A stretch of DNA of 64,000 bases, from the NCBI GenBank assembly GCA_963815445.1, contig CAWFGV010000004.1, positions 462,430 to 526,429 of the forward strand, read 5' to 3'. The notes under the pieces are model-generated. The model made no database searches and was not told the origin of the DNA. It saw only the letters and a list, made by a program, of their open reading frames with translations. The DNA comes from JANLYC01 sp963815445 (GTDB lineage: Bacteria > Actinomycetota > Actinomycetes > Propionibacteriales > Nocardioidaceae). Below are positions 16,377-25,730 of the stretch, one piece after another; position 1 is the stretch's first letter; every line of letters begins with the position of its first letter. Both the position numbers and the translations under genes were made by a program.

Positions 16377-17510
16377 ATGTCGTTATCTCGGACGATGGCG
16401 ATCGCGGCTGGGGTCGCGATCACGCTGGTAGGAAGCCTGGGTCTTGCATCTCCTGCCTCGGCTGCATACGCAAACGACCCGGTCTCGCGATCGTGGAGTC
16501 CGGACGGACCGGTGCACAGCTCGCTCGGGACAGCCTCCCGGTTGTTTGTCGGAGGCGCCTTTTCCGGAGGGGGAGGGATCGCCGCAGTGAACCCGTCGAC
16601 GGGGGCGCTGCTCTGGTCGGTCGTCACGGACGGCGACGTCCGTGCAATGGCGCTGTCCGACGACGGCTCGCGACTCCTGGTCGGCGGAGGGTTCACCCAC
16701 GTCAGCGGCGCCACCCACCGGCACCTGGCGGCGCTGGACGTGTCCAACGGGTCCGTCGTGGCGAACTGGCGGGCGGGCACGAGCGGCATGGTGCGCGACC
16801 TGGTGGTCTCGGGCGACCGGCTCTTCGTCGGTGGTCAGTTCGGTCGGATCCGCGGCGCTGCGCAGCGCGGCCTGGGCGCTGTCTCGGTGTCCACCGGACA
16901 AAGGATTGCTGCGTTCACTGGCTTCGTCGACCGGCATGTCTACGGACTGGCCCTGACCAACAACCAGCTCGTCGTGAGCGGTCGGTTCACCTCGGTCAAC
17001 GGTCAGCCGAGAAGCTCGATCGCCTCGTTCAGCCTGTCGAGCTACCAGCTGAGCTCGTGGGCGCCTCGACGCCTGTGCGCCGGCTGCGATGCCTACTGGG
17101 ATGTCGTGACGGACGGCACCAACGCCTACGTCGGCACGTCGGGTCCTGGCGGCAACCTTGGCGCGTTCAACCTGGCTACGGGCAACAACCCGTGGCGTTA
17201 CGTCCACGCCAACGGTGATGTGCAGGCGTTGTCGCTTCCCGGCGACGGGCTGCTCTACCTCGGTGGGCACTTCGGGCAGTACGTCGGGGACACCAGCATC
17301 CGGCGGACCGACCTCGCGGCGGTCAACCCGAGCAACGGGCAGGTCGACCCGAACTTCCACCCGCGGCTGTACAAGAGGTATCCGGGCGTGTGGACCTTCG
17401 CCACGACGCCAGGCATGTTGCATGCCGGCGGAAACTTCCTCGGTATGGGGGCAGGGCCGAACCTGCGTAACAACCACGTGCCCTACCTGACTGCCTTCGG
17501 CGTCCAGTGA
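16377..17510 (+). CDS. Secreted beta-propeller-like protein
   Basis: The 377-residue protein has a clear Sec signal peptide (about 1-28, cleavage after SPASA). It then carries repeated blades with the pattern LFVGGAFS, LLVGGGFTHVSG, LFVGGQFGRIRG, LVVSGRFTSVNG and LYLGGHFGQYVG, a delta-60/DUF5122-type propeller seen in Nocardioidaceae. A possible disulfide pair lies in LCAGCDA. Its role outside the cell is unknown. AGAGGGG lies 8 nt before the ATG, and a TAGGGT (16323-16328) may be its -10 with a leader of about 40 nt. Confidence 0.75.
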   Translation: MSLSRTMAIAAGVAITLVGSLGLASPASAAYANDPVSRSWSPDGPVHSSLGTASRLFVGGAFSGGGGIAAVNPSTGALLWSVVTDGDVRAMALSDDGSRLLVGGGFTHVSGATHRHLAALDVSNGSVVANWRAGTSGMVRDLVVSGDRLFVGGQFGRIRGAAQRGLGAVSVSTGQRIAAFTGFVDRHVYGLALTNNQLVVSGRFTSVNGQPRSSIASFSLSSYQLSSWAPRRLCAGCDAYWDVVTDGTNAYVGTSGPGGNLGAFNLATGNNPWRYVHANGDVQALSLPGDGLLYLGGHFGQYVGDTSIRRTDLAAVNPSNGQVDPNFHPRLYKRYPGVWTFATTPGMLHAGGNFLGMGAGPNLRNNHVPYLTAFGVQ

Positions 17511-17611
17511 CCTCCGCCCCGTGGTCTCGCTGGAAAGGGTAAAACCGCACACGTCGGCGCATTGGTGCTGTTACGGTGCGTAACGTTCGCATCAACTACA
17601 GGGGAGTTTCC

Positions 17612-19561
17612 ATGCTTGTACGGTCTCTTTTGGCCGCCGGTCTGACGACCGGATTGCTCTTGTCACCTATCGCGGCCGTCGCCAGCCCTGGTCATCCTGA
17701 CGCCACGATGGGCGGGTCACACACCCACCCGACCACGCCTGGTACAGCACTCACGCAGACCGCCACGGCGGCCGACAAGAGGGCCTCCGGAGCAGTGCGA
17801 GGCGCCATCCGAGCCGTGCTCGCCGGGAGCACGCAAGCCACCCGGGGGAGTGAGGCATGGAGCTCCACCTCCGTGTCGCCGACCACCGCGGTAGCGACGT
17901 CGCCGACGATCACTGCGCCGGCCGACGCGGCCGGCGTCAGTGGGACGGTGGGCCTGTCGGCGGACAGCACTGCGCCGGTCGTCCGGTTCACGGTGCCCGA
18001 CCTCGGGGTGTCGGTCGACGTGCCGGTGTCCGGTGGCAGCGCAACGACGCAGGTCGACACCTACGGGTTGGAAGACCAGGTGCAGCTGTATGCCGCTGAC
18101 TGTGACGGCGCCGGCACCTGCGGCGACACCGTGTTCGTGACGGTGAACGTCAGCAACCCGGCGCCGACGATGTCGAAACCGACCGCTGGCACCGAGGTCG
18201 GCACTTCGTTCCCGGCTGCCGCGACCACGACTGGCGGGTCTGTTGCGTTCCTCATCGACGGGACAGTCGTCGCCACCGACACCGTCGCGCCATACGAGCA
18301 GACCCTGTACACCGACGGACTGACGGCCGGACAGCACACCGTGAGCGCGGTGGTGTGCGACAGCGCGGGAAACGTCTGCGCCCTCAACCACCCCAGTCCG
18401 CCGGTCAGCGTGACCGTGAAGCAGAACCTGGCGCCCACCATCCTGTCCATCAGCCCGTCGCCGTTCAGCCCCGGGCACGACGGGCGCAAGGACACCGCCA
18501 GGGTGTCCTTCCGCCTCGAGACCGCGCAGGCCGTGGCGTGGAGGATGACGACGCCCTCGGGCGCCACCGCGATCGGTTCGACATCGCTTGGCAGCCTGGG
18601 CGCGGGATCGCACTCGTTCACGTTGACGGCGAAGCGCCCCAGCGGCTCGTTCCTGCCGACCGGGAGCTACACGGTCCATCTCGACACCAGCAAGGTGATC
18701 AGCGGCTCCACCGTCCAGGGTCATGCCCAGGCAAGCGTCAAGGTGGACCGGACAGGTCCGCGGGCGTCGGGTGTCAACGCCTCGCCGAGCACTATCTACC
18801 CGGCTCGTGATCACTACCGGGACTCCACCCAGCTGGTCGCCAGGACCAATGAGAAGGTGACGTCGGTCCGAGCGCAGATCTTTGACGGGAAGGGCCACCA
18901 GGTCCGAACCCTGTCGGTCGGGACCCGTCCGGCTGGACGCGTTGCCCTGTCCTGGAACGGCAAGAGCAGCAAGGGTTCCGTGGTCCCGGCGGGCAGGTAC
19001 TCGTTCCGGTTCCTGTTGGAGGACGTCGCCGGGAACCGCTCGACCACCGCGAAGAAGCGGATCACCGTGTCGGACAAGCGGCTCGTCAAGCAGGTCGGCG
19101 TCAAGACAGTGACCGCGAAGGCCAGTGCTTCGAGGCTCTATGTCGGTGCCTGCTCGGAACTCTTCTCACCCGGTGCGCGGGGCTGGGCGAAGTCTGTCGG
19201 GTACTACAGCGACTACTACGAGTGCTCGACGACGCAAGGGGACGATCTCGCAGCGGTCGTCCACAGAACGTCGCTGCCGAAGGCCGTCAAGTACGGCACG
19301 GTGCGCATCGACACGACCGGCGGAAAGGGCCGCAACCACCACGGCGGCAAAGCAGCGCTCGTCTACGTCACGGCGAAGGGCGTCTACTCGAACCTGGGCG
19401 CGAGCCTCGGCCCGGCGGACAGGACGTACAAGGGCCCCACGGCTAACTCGAGCTTCATCACGAACGGGGGTCGGGTGTCGTGGCTCGCGGGAACGATCCG
19501 GGGAAACAACTTCGACATCAAGAGCTTCACGGTCAGGTACAGCTACTTCGTCCTGCGCTAG
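17612..19561 (+). CDS. Secreted Ig-like/FlgD-Ig domain protein
   Basis: The 649-residue protein has a signal peptide (about 1-25, ending AVAS). Residues about 90-285 form two Ig-like domains with Cys pairs (DCDGAGTCGD; CDSAGNVCAL). Two FlgD-type Ig modules follow: ISPSPFSPGHDGRKD... at about 295-390, and a second at about 400-495 with LSWNGKSSKG and GRYSFRFLLEDVAGN. The C-terminal about 150 residues are Cys-containing (ACSEL, YYECSTTQGDD) without known fold. An open frame begins at GTG 17576, but AGGGGAG before ATG 17612 marks the start. It is probably a cell-surface or matrix protein. Confidence 0.78.
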   Translation: MLVRSLLAAGLTTGLLLSPIAAVASPGHPDATMGGSHTHPTTPGTALTQTATAADKRASGAVRGAIRAVLAGSTQATRGSEAWSSTSVSPTTAVATSPTITAPADAAGVSGTVGLSADSTAPVVRFTVPDLGVSVDVPVSGGSATTQVDTYGLEDQVQLYAADCDGAGTCGDTVFVTVNVSNPAPTMSKPTAGTEVGTSFPAAATTTGGSVAFLIDGTVVATDTVAPYEQTLYTDGLTAGQHTVSAVVCDSAGNVCALNHPSPPVSVTVKQNLAPTILSISPSPFSPGHDGRKDTARVSFRLETAQAVAWRMTTPSGATAIGSTSLGSLGAGSHSFTLTAKRPSGSFLPTGSYTVHLDTSKVISGSTVQGHAQASVKVDRTGPRASGVNASPSTIYPARDHYRDSTQLVARTNEKVTSVRAQIFDGKGHQVRTLSVGTRPAGRVALSWNGKSSKGSVVPAGRYSFRFLLEDVAGNRSTTAKKRITVSDKRLVKQVGVKTVTAKASASRLYVGACSELFSPGARGWAKSVGYYSDYYECSTTQGDDLAAVVHRTSLPKAVKYGTVRIDTTGGKGRNHHGGKAALVYVTAKGVYSNLGASLGPADRTYKGPTANSSFITNGGRVSWLAGTIRGNNFDIKSFTVRYSYFVLR

Positions 19562-19701
19562 CAGGTCGTGACCGGGCTGTCCCGACTTGACCACACTCTT
19601 GCCACGGAGCTCGAGCAGGGCGGTGGCAAGAGTGATGCTCGCGACTTTTGCTCTCGTCGAATCTTCCTGCCGCGGCAAGGCGTTGCACCTACGCTGAGGG
19701 C

Positions 19702-21372
19702 GTGGTCGAAAGGTCGGCGGGGTCATCGCCTGGGCAGGAGATGTTCCTACGGGCCTTGACGACCGAGCTCGCCGACGCACTCAGTGTCGATGACGTGGCC
19801 CGGGCCGCACTGGCCGGTGCGTCGAGGCTGCCGGACGTCATCCGGGTCGGCCTGGCGCTGCGCGAGGGCGCCGGGCGCGAGCTCAGCTTCGTCTCCACCG
19901 ATCAGGACGTCGTGTCAGCCACCCGCGTGCAGTGGTGCGTGATCGACGGCTTCGCCGAGGTCCCGCTCTCCCGGGCCATCCGACAAGCTGCGCCGGTGTA
20001 TGTCCCGACCTGGGGCGACCTCGCGGTCGACTTTCCGGAGATCGCCGACCGTCAGCGCTCGCTCGGCACGCAGAGCATGGCGGCGATCCCGTTGGTCGAC
20101 GGAAACGAGAGCATCGGCGGCCTGATGCTCTCGTACGGCATCGAGCGGACCTTCGAGCTCAAGGACGAGGCGTTGTTCGCGGCGATGGCCGCGCAGCTGA
20201 CGCAGGCGCTGCGTCGTGGCCAGGCCTATCAGGTGCAGCACTCCACCTCCGAGCGCCTGCAGCGAAGTCTGCTACCGCGCTCGCTTCCGCAGCTGGACGG
20301 CCTTTCACTGGGGGCTTACTACCGGCCAGGTGGCCTCAACGTCGACGTGGGCGGTGACTGGTACGACGTCCTGGAGCTGTCGGACGGCTCCGTGTTGGCA
20401 TCGCTCGGTGACGTGATGGGCAAAGGCATCTCTGCGGCCGTCGTGATGAGTGAGGTCCGCGCGGCACTGCGTGCCTACAGCCTGTTGGATCCGGCCCCCG
20501 AGGTGGTGCTGGCACGGCTCGACCACCTGGTCACGACATTGGCGGCACCCGAGCAGATCGTCACGCTCGCGTACGGATTGTTCGCACCGGACCGCCGTTC
20601 GGTCACCCTGGCCGTCGCGGGTCATCCGCCGCCGCTGCTGATCTCTGCCGAGGGAGAAGCGACGTTGCTGGACGACGACGAAGCCTTCGGTCCGGCGCTC
20701 GGTCTGGGTGCGGGTCCATGGCGTGCGCACCGCGTCGACCTGCCGCCGGGCAGCACGCTGCTCTTCTACAGCGACGGCTTGGTCGAGTCGCGCAGTCGGG
20801 ACCTGTTCACCGGCATCGAGGAGCTACGGCGACGCGTTGTGGCGATGCCGGCTCGGCGTCGACACCCTCGCGAGCTGGCGAACCGGCTGGGTCTGGACAA
20901 CCATCACGGAGCGGCGGAGGACGACGTCACGGTCCTGGTGGCGTCGGTGACGCCCCTGCAGCAGCACCTCAACGCCATGATCGAATTGCCGGCGGATGCC
21001 ACGGCTGCCGGTCAGGCGCGCCGCTTTGTCCGCGCGACGCTGACGGACTGGGCGCTCGACGGCGCGTTGATCGACAAGGCAGAGCTGTGTGTCTCGGAGC
21101 TGGTGACCAACTGCGTCATCCATACCGGATCCGCATCGGACGTGACCGCCCGGCTCGACGACGAGTGCCTGCTGATCCTCGTTCGCGACCCAGGCGGCCG
21201 TGGGACTGTTCGGATCGCTGATGACTACGAACCGATGAGTGTGGCGGGGCGGGGGCTGACGCTGGTCGATGCGCTCGCGACAGCCTGGAGTGCGGAGCAC
21301 ACGGCGGACGGGACGACGGTCTGGTTCGAGCTCCAGCTGGAGCCGGCGTTCGAGCCGCAGCTGATTGGTTGA
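19702..21372 (+). CDS. GAF-PP2C phosphatase-HATPase regulator (RsbU/RsbW-like fusion)
   Basis: About 556 residues with three modules: a GAF domain (about 15-180), a SpoIIE/PP2C-type phosphatase (about 200-420; DVGGDWYDVLEL, GDVMGKGISAAVVM, AGHPPPLL, YSDGLVESR, EDDVTVLVA), and an HATPase_c anti-sigma-type kinase domain (about 435-550; ELCVSELVTNCVIHTG, RGLTLVDALATAW). Such fusions dephosphorylate an anti-anti-sigma factor and may bind a sigma factor, in partner-switching stress control. The GTG start at 19702 follows TACGCT by 6 nt; ATG 19741 has no spacing to its AGGAG. No STAS partner lies nearby. Confidence 0.9.
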   Translation: MVERSAGSSPGQEMFLRALTTELADALSVDDVARAALAGASRLPDVIRVGLALREGAGRELSFVSTDQDVVSATRVQWCVIDGFAEVPLSRAIRQAAPVYVPTWGDLAVDFPEIADRQRSLGTQSMAAIPLVDGNESIGGLMLSYGIERTFELKDEALFAAMAAQLTQALRRGQAYQVQHSTSERLQRSLLPRSLPQLDGLSLGAYYRPGGLNVDVGGDWYDVLELSDGSVLASLGDVMGKGISAAVVMSEVRAALRAYSLLDPAPEVVLARLDHLVTTLAAPEQIVTLAYGLFAPDRRSVTLAVAGHPPPLLISAEGEATLLDDDEAFGPALGLGAGPWRAHRVDLPPGSTLLFYSDGLVESRSRDLFTGIEELRRRVVAMPARRRHPRELANRLGLDNHHGAAEDDVTVLVASVTPLQQHLNAMIELPADATAAGQARRFVRATLTDWALDGALIDKAELCVSELVTNCVIHTGSASDVTARLDDECLLILVRDPGGRGTVRIADDYEPMSVAGRGLTLVDALATAWSAEHTADGTTVWFELQLEPAFEPQLIG

Positions 21373-21375
21373 CGG

Positions 21376-21705
21376 CTACACGTCCGACCGCAGCATGACC
21401 ACCGAGCGGATCAACCCGTGCCGGACCCCATAGGCGACCAGCACGTGCAGGTCATCACCTTCCGCGAGATGGACCCGCTCCTCGTCCACCGTCCAGTCGC
21501 CAACGCGCACGCGCCGGGGAACCACTGCCTTGAGATGGGGATAAGTCTCGAATAGTCGCTCGTACCGCGACCGCAGCTGGTCGTGGCCCGTCATCAGCAC
21601 ACGACCGTCACCGTGTCGGACGACCGCATCTTCGCCGTAACAGGCCAAGAATCCGTCGATGTCGCGGCGGTTGTATGCCTCGAGCTGACCCTGCACAGGA
21701 TCCAT
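21376..21705 (-). CDS. SnoaL-like nuclear transport factor 2 family protein
   Basis: The 109-residue protein has the NTF2-like fold pattern: MDPVQGQLEAYNRRDIDGFLACYGEDAVVRHGDGRV near the N-terminus and conserved Arg/His and aromatic positions. It is a small cone-shaped ligand-binding or isomerase-type domain with an unknown substrate. ATG 21705 follows AGAAGG by about 7 nt. It is convergent with the GAF-PP2C gene (3-bp gap) and lies downstream of the HTH relic. Confidence 0.75.
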   Translation of the reverse strand: MDPVQGQLEAYNRRDIDGFLACYGEDAVVRHGDGRVLMTGHDQLRSRYERLFETYPHLKAVVPRRVRVGDWTVDEERVHLAEGDDLHVLVAYGVRHGLIRSVVMLRSDV

Positions 21706-21747
21706 GGTCTGCCTTCTCAGTTGTTTTAGGGCGTCATAGGGAAGCGT

Positions 21748-21831
21748 TCACTGCCCGCTCATCACGCGCGCGACCAGTTCACGACGGCTGTGCACTCCCG
21801 TCTTCTTGAACACCGACTTCAGGTCTAGGTG
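21748..21831 (-). pseudogene. LuxR-type HTH C-terminal remnant
   Basis: Immediately past the stop of the cyclase/AAA gene, in a different frame, the minus strand encodes HLDLKSVFKKTGVHSRRELV and then ARVMSGQ before TGA. This matches the end of a LuxR (GerE) HTH domain (recognition helix region VKxHLxxVFxKLGVxSRxELVARV). No start codon or upstream half is present, so this is a relic of a fused or adjacent regulator, with the frame broken at the cyclase stop codon region. Confidence 0.6.
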
Positions 21832-24800
21832 GTCGGGTCCGGACCGACGTCGCTCGGTTGGAGCTCACGGACGACTCCTGACGTGCTCAGACGTTCCGCC
21901 CGTGCGAGCAACGGGCCGGCGCCGAGCTGTGCCGCGATGCGAGCTGCCTCAGCGGCAAAGGATTCGGCCCGCTCCTGATCCCCTGTCGCAAGCGCGTACT
22001 CCGCGAAGTCGAGCAGGCAGCCGGCAAGGTGGTAGGGCAGCTCGAGCTCGCGCAGTGCCTTCGTGGCGGCCTCGAACTCGTCCGCAGCCGAGGCATCGTT
22101 GTCCAGCGCGAGCACACGGGCCCGGATGCGCCGTTGTTCCGCACGGAGCACTGCCGGTACGTGTCCCGGGCGGTGAGCGGCGACACCGTCCAACAGCTGC
22201 GTGACGGCGTCCCGGTCGCCGAGTGCGAGGGCTGCCTCGGCCGCGATCGGCCACGCCCACCGGACCGTGTCGGAGCGAAGGCCCAGCGCATCTGCGAACT
22301 CGACGGTCTTGCGGGCACGTGCCAGGGCCTCGGTGTGGTCGCCGGCCAGCGCTGCGGCCGCGGCGAAGACCGTGCCGATGGCAGCCAGTGACTGTGGGTC
22401 CTCCGTCACCTCGCGTCCGACGACGGTCAACGCCGCCTCGAGCCGCTGCTGGTCACCGGAGAAGGCAGCGAGGAGACCCTCGCTCCACGCTGCGGCAGGG
22501 TCGTCGTCCAAGCCGTCGTCATGGGCTTGGGCACAGACCCGGCGGCCCTCCTCCCAGTCGCCGGTCATGAGCAAATCCATGACGAGGTTCGAGGAGAGTG
22601 CGGTCAGGAGGTAGCGATCGCCGATGCGACGGCAGATGGTCATCGCAGTCCGTGTCGTCTCGATGGCCGCCTGAGGGTCGACGCTCGCCAGCGCGTCACC
22701 GAGGTTGAGCATCGCCCGAGCGCTCACGAAGCTGTTGTGGGCGGACTCACCGAGGCGGATCCCTTCCCGGAAGTTCGCCGCCGCCTGGATGTGTCGGCTG
22801 GCGAGGCCATGGGCGATGCCGCGCGTGACGAACAGCTCAGCGAGCGCTCCGTCCGGGAGGTCCATGGCCTGGGCCTCTGCGAGCGCTCTGGCCGAGACCT
22901 CGTCCGACAGCAGGACGTTTCCGCTGAAGGCCTCCACCGAGGCCAGCTCTTGCAGGGCTACGACGAAGTCACGGTCGGGATCGACCTCCAAGACGGACAG
23001 GGCGTCGCCGACCAGGGACCGTGCTTCTTCCAGGTGACCCAACCGGCGGAGCGTGGCCGCGACCGACGTATGGGAGCGGGCAGCATCGCGTGGCCGCCCG
23101 TGCCGGTGGTAGGTGTCTGCTGCTTGCCGGAAGTGCTCGATCGCCTCAGTGAGGTCTCCAGCGGCACCGATCGCTGCGCCGGCACGCTCATGGAGCTCCG
23201 CGGCTGCGGATTCTGCTTCGATCGTGCCTTCGAGCAGCTCGGCCGCGGCGGAGAAGGTCCTGCCGGCGGCGGCGAGTGCACCGGTGCGAATCGCTCGTTC
23301 GCCGGCCCTGGTGAGCATGGCGACGGCCTGGTTCGTCAGCTCCGGCACGTCCGGGTCGTCAGGGACGGCGACGAGGGCGTCACTGAGGTGGGCGGCGATG
23401 ACTTCTGCCATCTCTTCACCTTCGTCGGCGAAGGCGGACCTCAGGTGTGCTGCCACGGCGAGGTGGCGGGCCTTGCGCTCCCGTCTCGACAGGGTGTCGT
23501 AGGCGACCTGCCGGAACATGGTCTGGACGAAGCCGTACTGTCCTCGCTCGGGCGAGAGCGGGTCGGCGCGCACCCCCAGCACCTCGCGTCGTACGAGCTC
23601 CGCCAGCAGGCGTCGGACTTCCGGCTCGGGACGACCCGCCACGGCGACCAACGCCTCGACCGGGAAGCTCCCACCCAGCACGGCGGCGTCCGCGACGAGC
23701 GCGCGTGCGTCCGGATCGAGCGAGTCGAGACGAGCGGCCAGCAAGGACTGCAAGGTGGCGGGGACGGTGAGCTCGCCGACGTCGCCCATCAGCCGGTAGA
23801 TCCCGTCGATGGGCTGGACGGCATCGCGGTCGATCAGCATGCGCACGGTCTCGACGGCGTACAGCGGGATGCCCTCGGCACGTTGACCGATCGCGGCTTG
23901 GGAAGCCTGCGGCATCCCAGGCACGAGCCCTTCGAGCAGGAGGTGCATGGCTGCGTCGTCGAGCGGATCGAGTGTCAGCGCCGTGCTGTTGCGTCGTCCG
24001 GTGCCCCAGCCGGGACGTTTGACCTCCAGCTCCGGGCGGGCCAGCGTGAGGACGAACACGGGCACGTCACGGATCCAGTCGAGCAGGTGCTCCAGGAAGT
24101 CCAGCAGTCCGGCGTCGGCGTGCTGCAGGTCCTCGAGCACCATCACCACGGGTGCCGCCTCCGCGAGCCGTTCGAAGAACAGGCGCCAGCCGGCGAACAG
24201 CTCCTCGCGGCCGAGCTGCTGCGCGCCGTCGCTGATCGAGTCGACGCCGAGCAGCTGGGCGAGCCGCGGCCGGACGTAGTCTCTTTCGGCCGCGTCCGGC
24301 AGCCATTGCTCGAGCCCGCTGGAGAGCTTCTCGGCGGCGACCGATGTGGAGTCCTCCTCAGCGATCTGGAGGCGTTGTCGCACCATCTCGGCCAGGCCCC
24401 AGAAGGCGACCCCGTCGCCGTACGACAGGCATCGACCCCGGTGCCACCACACCGTGGCGGCGAGGCCGTCGAGGTACTTCTCGAACTCCCAGCCGAGCCG
24501 GGACTTGCCGACACCGGCCGCGCCCGTCACGCTGACCAGCCGCGGTGACCGGCGCTGGTCACAGGCATGGAACAGCTCCTTGACCAGGCGAAGCTCTGAG
24601 TCGCGGCCGACGAACGGCGCTTCCAGGCCGTCGATCCGCTGTACGCCGCCGACGCCGGACAACACCCGCTCGGCACGCCACAACGGCACCGGCTCGGCCT
24701 TGCCCTTGAGCACGTGCTCGCCTGCCGGCTTGAAGCCGACTCCGGCCTGGGCGACTCTCCAGGTGCCCTCGTCGACGAGGACGGTTCCGGGTTCGGCCGT

Positions 24801-25433
24801 GGACTGGACGCGGGCGGCGGTGTTCACCGCGTCACCGGCCACCATTCCCTCGCCGGTGGCCCCGACGTTCACGGCCACCGGGCCTGTCACGACTCCGGCC
24901 CGGGCGGCCAGCCCATCGACCCCGGTCTCACGGCCGAGCTGGTCGATGGCATCGACGAGGTCCAGCGCAGCTCGCACGGCCCGCTCGCCGTCCTGCTCGG
25001 TGGCGGTCGGTGTACCCCAGACCGCCATCACGGCGTCTCCGATGAACTTCTCGACCACACCGCCGTACCGGACGATCACCGTGCGCGCCACGTCGAAGTA
25101 CCGGGAGAGCAGCTCGCGAACCTCTTCGGGATCACGCGCTTCGCTCAGCGGGGTGAAGCCCACCAAGTCGCAGAACAGCACGGAGCAGACCCGTCGCTCC
25201 GCGGACTGACCCGGCGCTTCCACGGCGGACGAGCTCAGATCGATGCTCGAGTGGTCCGGTGGCGACGCGGACGCCCCCGGTGCGGCCAGCGCGGTGCCGC
25301 ACTCGTCGCAGAAACGTTGGTCGGCGCGAACCGGAGCCGCGCAGCTGGGGCAGGCCCGAGCCAGCAAGTTGCCGCACTCGGCGCAGAACTTGGCTGTCGG
25401 CTTGTTCTCTTTGCCGCAGTTTCCGCAGGTCAC
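21825..25433 (-). CDS. Class III adenylate/guanylate cyclase-AAA-TPR regulator with N-terminal zinc ribbons
   Basis: About 1202 residues. Two zinc ribbons lie at about 1-55 (CGNC..FCAECG; CPSC..FCDECG). A class III cyclase domain follows (about 80-260) with both metal Asp (FCDLVGFT; FIGDAVMAVWG) and VNTAARVQ. Then comes an AAA/NACHT-like ATPase (about 275-620; Walker A VTGAAGVGKSRLG, Walker B-like VMVLEDL), and a helical TPR-type C-terminal half. It may produce cAMP or act as a signalling scaffold. The start chosen is GTG 25433, 7 nt after TAGTCT on the minus strand (25446-25441); the open frame goes to 25478. A LuxR-HTH relic follows the stop, so this copy may have lost a DNA-binding end. 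Confidence 0.85.
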   Translation of the reverse strand: MTCGNCGKENKPTAKFCAECGNLLARACPSCAAPVRADQRFCDECGTALAAPGASASPPDHSSIDLSSSAVEAPGQSAERRVCSVLFCDLVGFTPLSEARDPEEVRELLSRYFDVARTVIVRYGGVVEKFIGDAVMAVWGTPTATEQDGERAVRAALDLVDAIDQLGRETGVDGLAARAGVVTGPVAVNVGATGEGMVAGDAVNTAARVQSTAEPGTVLVDEGTWRVAQAGVGFKPAGEHVLKGKAEPVPLWRAERVLSGVGGVQRIDGLEAPFVGRDSELRLVKELFHACDQRRSPRLVSVTGAAGVGKSRLGWEFEKYLDGLAATVWWHRGRCLSYGDGVAFWGLAEMVRQRLQIAEEDSTSVAAEKLSSGLEQWLPDAAERDYVRPRLAQLLGVDSISDGAQQLGREELFAGWRLFFERLAEAAPVVMVLEDLQHADAGLLDFLEHLLDWIRDVPVFVLTLARPELEVKRPGWGTGRRNSTALTLDPLDDAAMHLLLEGLVPGMPQASQAAIGQRAEGIPLYAVETVRMLIDRDAVQPIDGIYRLMGDVGELTVPATLQSLLAARLDSLDPDARALVADAAVLGGSFPVEALVAVAGRPEPEVRRLLAELVRREVLGVRADPLSPERGQYGFVQTMFRQVAYDTLSRRERKARHLAVAAHLRSAFADEGEEMAEVIAAHLSDALVAVPDDPDVPELTNQAVAMLTRAGERAIRTGALAAAGRTFSAAAELLEGTIEAESAAAELHERAGAAIGAAGDLTEAIEHFRQAADTYHRHGRPRDAARSHTSVAATLRRLGHLEEARSLVGDALSVLEVDPDRDFVVALQELASVEAFSGNVLLSDEVSARALAEAQAMDLPDGALAELFVTRGIAHGLASRHIQAAANFREGIRLGESAHNSFVSARAMLNLGDALASVDPQAAIETTRTAMTICRRIGDRYLLTALSSNLVMDLLMTGDWEEGRRVCAQAHDDGLDDDPAAAWSEGLLAAFSGDQQRLEAALTVVGREVTEDPQSLAAIGTVFAAAAALAGDHTEALARARKTVEFADALGLRSDTVRWAWPIAAEAALALGDRDAVTQLLDGVAAHRPGHVPAVLRAEQRRIRARVLALDNDASAADEFEAATKALRELELPYHLAGCLLDFAEYALATGDQERAESFAAEAARIAAQLGAGPLLARAERLSTSGVVRELQPSDVGPDPTT

Positions 25434-25730
25434 GAGCGCCAGACTAGCCCCCGAGATCGCGCCGTATCCATGATCCACCAGACTGAAGCGCCGAGCGACG
25501 TCCGCCTGCTAACGGCCTCAGCGCTTCCGTCCGCTCCGCCGCGTCGATGCCCACCATCGAGCGGTACATGCGGGCCGGCGCAGGAGCTGGTGGGAGTTCG
25601 TCACGAGTCTGGTGTGCGTCGAAGTCCCGGAGCAGGTAGGCGACCAGGCGGTCTGATGTCTCGGGCGCTGACTAAGCCGGTCGCGGCGGCGGCGTCTAGC
25701 CCGGATCGTCTGACGCGCGCGGCGGACCGA
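25434..25730. other. Intergenic, with an open frame lacking a start
   Basis: About 300 bp between two minus-strand genes. The minus frame 25671-25447 (75 codons, flanked by TAG stops) has coding-like composition but no good start except an internal ATG; it may be a decayed gene. No other feature is supported. Confidence 0.3.

Noticed and set aside
22521..24548. 675-codon plus-strand open frame
   Set aside because: Antisense to the cyclase-AAA regulator, which has clear domains in its frame. Low-complexity composition indicates a GC-driven shadow.
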